In this document: positions 1 through 12,400 of the stretch, piece after piece
Position numbering within the stretch: position 1 is the stretch's first letter
Layout: each line of letters begins with the position of its first letter
Source of the DNA: Harmothoe impar
Lineage: Eukaryota > Annelida > Polychaeta > Phyllodocida > Polynoidae
Direction: 5' to 3'
DNA: 64,000 bases
Assembly: GCA_947462335.1 (NCBI GenBank)
Contig: OX381714.1
Coordinates: 39,281,360-39,345,359, forward strand
The notes under the pieces: generated by a model
Told to the model about the DNA's origin: nothing
Database searches by the model: none
The model's input: the letters and a program-made list of their open reading frames with translations, nothing else
Translations under genes and position numbers: made by a program

Positions 1-370
1 ACATGGCAATGATTGTCATGAGTTGTTGACAGAATAACAAAGTCGACCATAGTGAAAGTTAAAGGTATGAAATAGGAATACAATCTTTCTTGACCAGTAT
101 ATAGTATTTTTCAATATTAAAGTTAAAAGACGACTAAAATGAGAAGAAAGTCTTGTTTTACCCTAAAAGCCCAAACTATAAGGTCATGCGTTCTAGGTCT
201 TTGATATCTAGGCCCTGAGACTAAAACTAAAAGAATAGCCCTATGTGCTTAATGCACACTGGCAATACATGCAGTGAAAGGAACGACTTTCATTAGAAGA
301 TTATATTTGTCCACAAAATGCTCTGTAAAAGTAAGTACCCGTCACATACAATGCAGATAAAGTTTCTTAC

Positions 371-438
371 CTAGGCCTTCCTGGAACAGTGCCTCCTCCT
401 CGGGACCAGTGACACTCAGTGGGTTAACGTAGGCCTTT
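371..438 (-). CDS. ACOT9: ACOT9 exon, linker between HotDog domains (last in window)
   Basis: A 68-bp exon with an ATTCCACAG acceptor and a CTAG|GTAAGA donor. It encodes KAYVNPLSVTGPEEEALFQE, then GLG. The VNPL...PEEE.LF pattern is the family linker between the two HotDog domains. Positions 1-370 look intronic; further exons lie outside the window. Confidence 0.93.
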
Positions 439-3400
439 CTGTGGAATACATTAAATTCACTGTAAGTTTACAACCTGTATTTTTTCTTTCTTTTTTTTCT
501 TTTCTTTTACAACCGGTAAGTATGTATTTGTAAGACACAAAAGGAGTTCATGCATGCATGGGGGGGGGGGGGTTAATAATTGCTGATATTTTTGAGTACC
601 GGTAATTCATATTAATATTATAAGAACTACTGCAGAGGGGCAGATTTACCATGTGATATTTTCCCTTTAATGGTGTTTGCTAACGCGGCGTGTCCTTTTT
701 AAACCCATTGGATTTTTTCATTCGTTCGTTTGGTATGACTTAATGTGTTAATAGGATATTGAATAGATATGAAAAATGTCCAGGACAAACATTAATTTAT
801 TCGTGTATATGTAATTTGAGAGCTGTGTAGATGTTTATACTCACGCCACATTTTGAGGGTCTCTAGCCACCATCAGAAACTTGGCTTCCATGATGTCACG
901 GATACCTGCGTCACTCTCCTGATGAAGGGCGAAATAATTTAGATTGTATTTGCACTGTGTTCTCCGCAACTCCTCTCTTAAAGCATTGACTATTGATAAT
1001 AAAGTTGATATCTGTTATACTAGCCATACCCCATACCCCACTCCAAAAAACAAGATTCGATACTCAATCGATGCCAAATAATCATCCCAAAGCGGTAGAA
1101 CTACACCCCCTGCGTTGTGCTGTTATTTGATAGCTATAAGCCTGGGATAATCTGCAAAATTGACTTGATCACTACCAACACTACTGGTACATCGATTTCA
1201 AAACTATAAGGCCTAAAAAACATATTCGGGTAACATGATAGGGTAAAGATCATAGAGTCAGAATATTTTTTACCATTTCATTTTAAAGGCTTGTTTTGAC
1301 ATTTTCTCATCTTTTCAGTAAATTGATATTAATTTAGGAGTAAAAGCCCAAAAATATCATCCTAAAATAAAGAAGGTTAGGCACCTGTTCCACATTCATG
1401 GTGACTTCTAGGGAGGTCTGTCCCACGTAGGTGACGTGTCCCCGGATGTAAACATCTCTGTCTGAGTGAATCTCTCCTGTCACATCTTAAAAAATACAGA
1501 AATAAGTGTTAGTATTTCTTTAAAAAAAGAAGTATTCATTTACCACATTTATATTTTTCATAGAAATATGAGTTAAATATTAAAGTTAACATATTTACAT
1601 TACTTAATGGGTTGTTCCTGTATTAAGGTTCATGGATCATGGTTAGAGGTTCATACTTCAACATTAATCTATGTTAAGGCACACTGTATCACTATTGTAT
1701 CAACATTTACATATCAATGTTCATTCAATCCTAATAAATAAATCATCCTTTCCAAACATATTGATTACTTCTTCATGCGAATAGTTGTCCCTTTATTTAA
1801 CACAAATTAAATTTGAATGTCAACGATCTCCGGCAATTTTAATGTAATCATCTTCGACGGTTAAGTATATTTAATAATCAAATAAGCTAATATATAACAT
1901 TGCACCAATATGTATCAACAGTTGTATGGCACAACAAGAGTGTCTCACCTATCCTGTCCACAGAGGCTGTGACGATACTGAGGGGTGATTTCTGGTCGTC
2001 AGGCAGGTTGGGATCTCTGTTGTGAGTGTAGGAAACCCATACTGAAATACACCACAAAACACATGTATTAAGATACAAAACATTTCAAAAAGTTTGTTTT
2101 CATTTCCTTCTATTTTTCTATAAAAACCAAGGAAAAATAGTAATTCACGATTGGGAGTTGAGACAGGGATAATACTATAATCACCTAAATTCTCGGGGGC
2201 GGTTACTCCTACAATTTTCCTTAGTAAGGAAAAGGAGGGGCGGTCAGTGACCCCCTCAGCTCCCCCCAGTAGGAGGAAGTGGGGCGGTACCGCGGCAGTA
2301 GCCACTGACCCACATATAGTCAGTGCCCCCCCCCCCGGTAACAGTATATCTGCTATCTAGCTGGAATGGCAACTAATTGAGCATTCATTGTCATGCGGTG
2401 CAAAAAGTGATTTAGACTAGTACCAGTCCTCAATGTATATGTCTATGTCACTATGAGACGTATATATTAGCGATGGGAATTTAGAGGATATTCAGGTTTT
2501 AGTCAGATCGTCAGTGTGACTTATTGGATTGGACCTAAGGCAAGCGGTGACTAAGGGAGTGTTCATTTATTACAGGGGGGGGGGGGGGGGGTGGTAAAAA
2601 TTTTCGTCCCCTCCTGAGGGGGGGGGGCGTAAAAAATTCTGACCCCTCTTGAGGGGTGGGGGGGGGCGTAAAAATTTAAGCCCCTTTTTAGCAAAAAAGC
2701 CAGCGCTTTACTATAGTTCAAAGGGGGGGCGAAAAATTTTCGGCGCCTTCGGGGAGGGGGGGGGGCACAAGACGTTCCAAGCGCTCTCGAGGGGGGGGGG
2801 GGCATAAAAATTTCGCCCCTCCGCGCGAAAAACACCACCCCCCCTGTAATAAATAAATGAACACTCCCTTACACGTGAGTTTTTGCTTTTATATACAGTA
2901 CTAAATTCACTGTATTCGTACACCTATAAAGGCTTAGAGAATTTTCCCAAAGTCTAGGTGCAGCTAAATACTCGAGTTAGACGTATTGATCAGGCCTGTA
3001 ACTAGCCCTCTTTTCGGGACATTTGTTTTTTTTTATAATGTGGAACTAGGTAAATTCAATGGTGGAGCTCGCTGAATTTTCATTTAGAAATATGCATATA
3101 ACTATAATTTGAATGAGCCATGTAACAAAATGGACCATGCTTTCCCGGTTTACCCACTAGAGATCTTAATAATGGTCTGATTTATAAGCCACGATAACTG
3201 GCATGGAAGTAATCATCTCCACTTTCAGACCAGCTTGGGTGGAACATCTTTTGTCTATCAGGGCTATGGGGGTTTTGTTCGAACTGATGAACACCCCCTA
3301 CTTACAGGCCTGCGTATACACAAGGATTTACAAGACAAGTGCTTATTCAAAAAGTGGTTCACACTTTATCAAGAAATGTTTGAAGACTGATATACACCAA

Positions 3401-6400
3401 GCACCAGTGCTTATTCAAAAGCCCGTGCTTCCATATCATAGCCTTCTATCTGGCACAAATGACTAGTATTAATTATGATCTGTATAAGACTCTGAAATTA
3501 GAGGGTTTGCTAGCCGAGGTCTTCAAAATTAGTGATGTCTTTCTTAAGGGGGTTATCACTGGTAGGTGACAAAAGGTGACAAGGGGGTGGGGGGGTCCTG
3601 AAAATGGCCCAAAAAAAGGTGACGTCATTTGTGAATATTCCCTAATGAAACGTAATACTTCTAATGCTAACGAGGGTACATTTATCCTGAAACCCATGGT
3701 TCTATAGATATTATCTTTACGAATATAACATATTCCTATTGATAATTTAGACAATTAAGACCCAGTCCTTCTTTACAATACATTAACTTGTCGTTGCCAT
3801 AGTTAACATCACCACTTTAATATACATAATTAAAAAACGAAACACACTCCAGGGGCCATTCAAGTACCTCAACAATTTTAAAGCCCTTTTTTGCGTAAAT
3901 GTCACCCATGTTTTCCCCACAGTGGAATATTGTCAGAATAGAATGGCGATACATATCACCCTGCCCATATAACCCAGTGCGGTAGCCCTTAACTGTCGAT
4001 GATACTTTTGTATAGCCCACAGGGGATGGACTATTTTGTCCTCTATTAAGTGGGATATTGTATAATACGGCAATGCACTTATTAAAATGAGGTATTTTAT
4101 TACAATGATAGCACGCCCCTAACAATGTTTGCACTGAATATCGAGGTGAGATTTGTTACATTATAACGCTATGCTGACCCGTCATTAACATTTTAGTAGG
4201 ACAGACAGGGAACTATGGCTCTACATACAGCACTGGGCTTTTATCAACCTAATCTAAGGCCAAGAGAAAAAATTGAAAATTACGTTTCAGGTACCTCCCC
4301 CCCCCCCCCCGAATGCATTCCGGAATTTAAAGGGGGGGGGGGGGGGGGGGTCAACGCCTTCGTTATGAAATAGTTGGTCACAAGGCCGCGGGAAACATCG
4401 AAAGAACGTTACAAAAACTCAATCCACTCTTGACCCTCCCTCCACATAGAAATTATACGCAACCTTCATGTAAAATTGTTCAGCAGCGCCATTTATGAAA
4501 TACAAAAGGTGATTATCGAAGAAAAACAGTATCGAAGAAAAACATCTACCGTATTCAACATGATAAGCGCCCAGGTCGCATATGAAATTATTTCAATCAT
4601 GTTGTAGTAATTTTAATTAAGTTTGATCGTCTCCATCAAAACGTGATAAAAATGGTTATTTCTTGTATAAAGGATCGGTCGAAAATTTAAAGGGCAGAAG
4701 CGCTTATCAGGGAGAGGGCGCTTATTATTGTCAAATACGGTACTCTTTTTTGGCCTGACCACTAGATCAGTATAGGTGTAAGCCACAACCGATAACCTTG
4801 TCCTTTATGCTCCATTAAATGCCCTTTTTTTTACTGCACGGATACCAGAGCTTATCTATATAAAGTGCACATCCTGAACATAAGGGGTAAAAGTACATAT
4901 AAGGATGTAATACTCGCCACATGGAGTCGCATTGAAATCATAACCTTTACACAGAAAAAGAGGATAGAGGCTGAGATAGAACCTGCGGCTATCAGTAGGA
5001 GACTGAGTAGCCAGATAAGAGAATCCTTATCTCCATTGTTGAGGTTATCAGTAGGTTTATGGACCATGCTTATCGTGCGTTGAGGAGCACTGATAATGTC
5101 CATAATACTACGGATTATACACTATTATATTCCTCCCTCGTAAAGAACCCATTTCAAATGTATATTTTCATTAACTAAGTCTGCTATTACGCTACATTGG
5201 TTGATATAAAACTAATATTACAAGGGATACATGCGCTTCCCTTTCATTTTAATGCATGTACACATACATTGTAGCCATTGTGTAGCATCAGATAAATTCA
5301 AGATGACCCGAAAATGCGACTGGGATATATCTAGGGCAAATCATCTCTCGTACGGATTAATATATATATATTCAATGGTATGAGAACCAGTCTAAAATCT
5401 GATACTGGACTTTGATCCATAAATAAGCAATCCCATTAATAACTTTCTTCTTGATAGAAAAATGTATACAAGTCAATACCAATTAAACCTGAAAGCTATG
5501 CCCATCATAATTCTTATCCAAGAACCCCGAGAACTACTATGGTCAGTATATAAATGGAACAATGATAAAACATGGCTCTGAATAAATATAATCGGCTCTG
5601 TTGGCCTATACCTTTTTGATTTAGTCACTCATGTCAATTCAACAACATGGTCTGCCTGACCAAGTTTTCTGCTCGCTCTTTTTTATGTTGCTTAATTAGT
5701 GATAATTGATTCAATTGGCATTAATCTTGATAAACAATAAATACCAATGCAAGAATTTAGTACATGTATTGTATAGGGAGGGTAGTCTAATATTAAAGAA
5801 TCCCTAAACCAGTACATGTGCTCCTGGTAATGTTATCTTCCTGCAGAGAGGGAGGTAACTCGTGTGTGTGTGTGGGGGGGGGGGGGGGGAGGGGGGGGGT
5901 AGACAAGTTTAACCTTTCAGGTTTGACCTTGGTCCCTCCTGTGCCTGTCCTGTCTACCCTATTCCGCATTAGCGAGATACAGTGGCTCCACCTTATGGAC
6001 CACTGGTACCAATCATAACCTTTTGCTTTGCAAGGACCAGCTCAGCCAAATCTCGTGTCCGAGATTAGGGTACAAATAGGGTTTGAGTATTGTGAGTGGG
6101 TTGTACCTGAGTATTCCTTATGTCACCTGTCCCTCATAGAGTAATGGTTAGCATGGTGGATTCATGATGCAGAGGACCTAAGCTCAAATCCCTGTCAAGT
6201 CATATATTGGTGACCATACCATGCATTTACATTCTTATGTATATCAATTATATTTTGCTTTGATAGGTAAAAGTGAGTAACAACCTTGAAATTATATCAA
6301 AGAGATATCAATAGTGTTTGGACAAAATGTGTATTCATATTTCTTCAAAGGAATTTTATATATACATGTATGAATAAGAAAAGGTATTGGTTGTTTATGG

Positions 6401-9400
6401 TGTGGTCACCAAGATATGACTTGATAGGGATTTGAGCTTAGGACCTCTACATCATGAATCCACCATGCTAACCACTACTCTATGAGGGACAAGTGACTTA
6501 AGGAATACCCAAGTACAACCCATTCACAATACTCAAACCCTATTTGTACCCTAATCTCGGACATGAGATTTGGCTGAGCTGGTTGCTGGAGGTTAGAGGA
6601 TATACACTGGTACCAATAAACATGGCGCTGTACACAGGTCATCTTGCTAATGCGGAATACATGATGGAGTAGTGCAGACCAGACACTCAGGTATATGCAG
6701 TGCTGCCACCTGTTAGTTATTTGCCAACACAATCTATAGCTACAGGTCGACACCTGGTGTCAAACACTGCATTAAATACGGTGACCCAGCGATACAACGC
6801 AAACTGGCCTGCCCTGTGTCTAGCAATATGTACTATGTCACTCCAGGCTTGGCCAGGTTGGGGTGAATGAGTTATAGTTGTTTGACGCCTTTTCGACAGC
6901 CAAGGTCATATTCATGGCGCGAAAGCTACATCAGACGTCAATTTTACAGATAAATACATGTGTCTGTGCCCTCTCATATGAGCACTAGACAAACAAAAGA
7001 GGGACAGAAAAGAGGGGATAAAGACCATTCTAAGACGGGCAGGGAAGCCCGGTGGGATAAGATGGAAGAAGGTGTGTCTTTGGCAGTTTGGGTTTATTGC
7101 AGAGACATGACCTAGGCTATACATTTATGGACTAATTCACCCAGAATAGTGACAGGAAGGGGCATTCTTACAAAAGATCCCAAAATAGGTAACATCATTT
7201 AAGAGTATTCCCTATCAGGTGATATTGTGATATTGATTCCATGTTATGAAATCGTTGGCCCTCAGTATTTAACCAACCACACACCAAAAAATAGGCAATA
7301 ACATTTGAAATCTTACATTAAAATCTTATGATAAAATCTTACAATATGAAATCTTTCCATTACCTGCCATGGTGTCCAGATCTTCGAGGACACGACCGAA
7401 GCGAACAGTGTTGTGGAAGTTGACGTAGCGTTCGCGGAGTCGTAGATCGCTGCTCAGCGGAATGGATGCTTCGCAGTAACTGTCACTCATCTTACGTATG
7501 GGCAGTTCACTCTGACTGGTGGCCAACTTCATGCCAAGTACAGACTGGTCTCTTTGCTCACTGAAACATTAAATTGTACTGTAAATTAATACAGGCATTA
7601 TATCCTCCTAACATGACACAAGAACAACTTTTTAATTCAAGCTAAAAGGTAAATGTTATGGCCTAGGCCGGTATACAGATTTGGATCACTATCTAAACAA
7701 AATTACCGAGCACATGACTCATTCTAAAATGAGATTACGATGCCATTATTCTGATATCTATATGAAATACAAAGTCCTGCATGATTTGTTAGAGGTATCT
7801 TCATTTTTTGTTCACCAATTAAAGTTGAATTCAAACAGCCTTACCTAAATGTCTTGGCTGAGCCAACAATTGTCTTCAGTTCCTTCCGTGCTGAAAATAT
7901 ACAGCAGTCCAACATTATAGCACTCCAATGCACTATATGGATATATATCTAAAACTGGACATCGACATCCATGTAACAGAAAGCTATATTTATTAGAAGT
8001 AGAAATCCATGAATATCTATATGAAGGAGAACACCATGTTCATGCCTATATGTCTGTGTGTATGTTCATTTCGAAATTCAAGATTGCAACCATTGATTGA
8101 ATGCCACCATGCTTTCAATGTAATCTCGAATTGCAGTTGCAGTAGTTTGATACTAATAAAAAAAAATCTATTCTATTTTTCTTTCATGAACAGTTGGCAT
8201 CCCATAGATTCAAGATGGCTATCACTTATTGAATGTCCCGATGCTTGAAATGCAATCTTGACTTGTAGTTGCATTAATTTGATACTATCAAAAAAACAAA
8301 TCCTATTTGATTTTTCCTTCATTCAACCCATTCAAGATGGCTACCATTTACTAAATGCCACAATGCTTTCAGTGCAATGAAGAATTGTAGTTGCATTAAT
8401 TTGATATCTATATAAGAACATTTCTATTTGATACCTTTTTCAAACACAGTTGGCACCCCATAGGTTTAGGATGGCCACCATTCATTGAATGCCACAATGC
8501 TTTAAATGCAATCTTGAAATGTAGTTGCATTAATTTTAAACTGTTAAAAACATCCAATTTAGTTGTTTTTTTCATGAAGAGTTGGCACCCCATAGGTTCA
8601 AGATGGCCACCAATCATTGAATGCCATAATGCTTAAATGCAATCTTGAGTTGCTGTTGCATTAATTTGATTCTTAAAAAAAAAACTTTCTTTTTTCTCTT
8701 TCATGAACAGTTGGCACCCCATACATTCAAGGTGGCTACCAGTCATTGCATGCCACAATGCTTTAAGTGCAATCACAAATTGTAGTTGCATTAATCTGAT
8801 ACTAATAAAAAAACTAATTCTATTCTTTTTTTTATTTATGAACAGTTGGCACCCCATATATTTAAGATGACTACCATTCATTGAATGCCCCGATGCTTGA
8901 AATGCAATCGCGAATTGTAGTTGCATCAATTTAATGCTAATAAAAAACAAATTCTTATCAATTTTTCTTTCATGAATATTTGGCACCCCATAAGGTGGCC
9001 ACCATTCATATTAATGCAAATAGAATGCTTTAAGTGCTATCACGACTTGTAGTTGCTTTAATCTGATACTAAGAAAAAAAAAATCTATTTGAATTTTCTT
9101 TCATGAACAGTTGGCACCCCATAAATTAAAAATGCACCCAGCACCCAGGTCAACAGCTATATACAGACACGTGTACCTCCCCTGCCTGTTCTCCTTCAAT
9201 GCACAGTGAAGAGGGTGGGAGGGGGTGACCATCAACAGTGCATAAACACTTTGATTGGATGACAATGCAGTTTTTATATTACAACCTAAATTTGTGCAAC
9301 GAAAATCATCAAGAAATACTAAGTATTTTTTCCAAAGAATAGCTTTTCTAGAATTGCTCGGTATTCAGGAATCCTACTGCGAATAAAAAAATGTCAAATT

Positions 9401-12400
9401 CTAATTCTAAATACCTGAAAATTGAGAAATGCTGACGTTCACGGGTTATGTAGGAAATGTACTAAAAACAGCAAAAAAGGGCAACAAAACCCTAATTTTC
9501 TCAAAAACTGTTCAGTAGGATTTTTTCTAACTGAGGTTCCACTGTTTTCTACCCTCATATTACACATTGGCATAGAGAATATATTGACACCTAGTCAGGA
9601 TTTTGCGCTAGGAGCAATCTGTGAGGCGAAAAACAGCCAAAATGAGCCACTGGTCTGAAGTATAAAACTGGGCATCGATCACTATAGAGCTACAAAGAGA
9701 CAGAGAATCGATGTCCAGTAATTAGTGATGATTGTATGAACATCCAGTTAATATAGGTTACACATACAGATTTAAGGGGAACCAGTTAGGGCTTAATAGT
9801 GTAGGCTCGTTAACGGGAAGATAGAACATGCGATTTACATCACAATTGACTCAGGGTCAAGTGATTGAATCTTTTGATTGAACATTTCAAATAAACGAAA
9901 TAATTTTTGCTGAACGATTGAATGTTTAGATTATTTCAATGTCAATGAATTATTTGTTAATACCTTCTGGAAATTAAATACATGTAGGCTACTGGTACTA
10001 CTACAGAATTTAGTAGAACCTAAATTGTCAGATGTATAGGGCTAAACCTCACCTTGTTTGACTGTGCGGGCTGGGGGGCTCGTGGACTCCACCACCAGAT
10101 GTCGGCACGGGTGCTGTTGTGTCCATAACCGCAGCGCAGGACTCACTACCCTGTAAGGAGTGGTGAGAAAAAAAAGCATACCTAATTGTAAGGACAGGAC
10201 TTCGAGAGATTTATACCCTAGCAACTAGCCACCACCTAGCGTCTCACTGTGCCCCCTAATTTTTCATAGTGGGGCACAGTGAGACAATATTTTACTTTGA
10301 CCATAGGTCGAACCCTATTAAATCACATGACTCCAAAAAGATTGGAAATGATAAGACTTTTGAATGTTGTCCATGATGGTTTGTGCAATTCAGAATTTAG
10401 GCCCTATGGGGAAAATATACTTCTCTGTCTCACTGTATCCCAGTCTCCCCTATTTTGAAAATCTTTCGAGTTTTGCACAGCTTTTTGTTGTAGTGAACCT
10501 AGATCTAGATCTTCTCTGATAGGCCTACTTAGGTTACTATCAGAGATAGCCCTACTTGGATTGTAATTACTCTTTAAAACACAATGCTTCTTTAAAACAC
10601 AATGCTTAAAGCTGGGCTGTCAGGGAATAAGTTCAGCATTTTCCATACATGGACTAAAATAACAGTTCCACCAGAGGGCAGCAGTGTTTGGACAGGGGAT
10701 CATGAGCATTGTCCAGCTACAACATATTCACCCTATCTTGTGCCTGTAAAAGCTGAGCTCCCAGCCCTTAAGAGCCCTCTTGTGAATGAAAACTGAACTA
10801 CATGTATATCCAAAAGTGCTTTTGGCCTCACTTCAACTATGACGGTCAAGCTTTAAAGGGTTAGACCTCTAGGAGTAGAGCATGTAGTTCATAACTCTGC
10901 CACTAAACTGTGTTACTCAAATTCCAGATCGATTTTTACTTCACAAGTTTTACAGCAGAGGGCAAAAGTATGTGACCCAGATGATTTTGACCCCAACCCA
11001 AGTGACCCTTCAGATGTGGCTGTAAACAAGTCCCCATGCCCACCAAATGCCTGCTAGTAGACTGAGTGTGCTTACAGCCTTCAGACATACACTGTAAAAA
11101 GTGTTTTTAATTTAAACACATAAATTTATCCAAACACATTAAAGTTTAACACTTTCACTGAATCTCAGCATCTAAGCACTTTCTTCTGTCAGCAGGTACA
11201 GGGATATGGCTGCTGGTGAGCCTACAAAAGTGAAACAATAGTGGGCAAGGCCAGTTTGGCTGGCTCACTGGAATATGCTGGACAGCACTATCTACTCATT
11301 ATTGTTGACATTATCTAAATTGCCCTGGATGTTACACAATATTATAGATACTGTATTTGACTAAGAAGAGCCTGTATATGGGCGAGAGCCTATAGAAGGA
11401 GTAGGAGAATAATACCAGTGTGCTAGCCAAACTGCCCTCGCACACCATTTTTCACTGTTGGAGCTCACCCATCACTGGCGGCCATATTCCTGCACATGTT
11501 TACAGAAAAAAGATTAGATTTTGCCATCAATATGTTTGGGTGAAAGTGTTTAAATTACATACACATTTTTTACAGTGTATGGGTGAAGGGTGCAGTGAGC
11601 AGTGGGACCAGGTGATCATGCTGTCCTGGCCAGGTGACTTCAGTAGGGGGACCATGAATCAGGCTTTGCTTGGAATTAAATAGTCTATAAAAGAATGATC
11701 AAACTATAGCACTCTCTTAGATTTGATGATTACATATTGGCTTCTAGGTATACACATTGTGCAATGATATCATTGTGTATGGATGTTCTTTTTTTACCCA
11801 AAATAATAGCATGTGGCCTATTCAAGTGACGGTATACCGTTTTCTGTGGGCACACTGGTGGCAGTCAGTACACTGGTGGGTAGCACTAGTACAGTACTCA
11901 ATACTATACCACTGGCAGAGTGCAACTGCTGGTCACACCAGTGCAACTTGTCTAGACCAGAGGACTGCTGGAAAGGAACAACAAGCAAACTATTTGTTGT
12001 TTGCCTGAGCCGTTGTAGTTATACCTGTACATGGGGTACTGGTGCTGGGGAATACAGGCTCACAGGGCTAGGATAGACCTCTATACCTGCATCACACTCG
12101 TACCCAAAGACATCAGCGAAGCCGACAGGCTGAGTGTCTCTGGGACAGGTGGATTAACATAATTTGCTGGTCCCCGACCTCTGAGTCATTTACAGTAAGT
12201 ACCAGCATAAAACGACCTTGACCTTGGCCGCGCACGTGGAAATTCAAAACACTTTGCAAATTAAAGATAAATCCCAATGTCACTACATGTGTGCGATGGT
12301 AATCCATCTGAATATATGTGGATATCTATTCTCAACAACTGGTACCATCTTCCTTTTCTGTAAATTGATGCAAATGCTGTTGTTTGATGGACCCTGAATA

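Noticed and set aside
2563..2923. Two Pro-rich minus-strand frames
   Set aside because: Produced by G runs of the inverted-repeat element.
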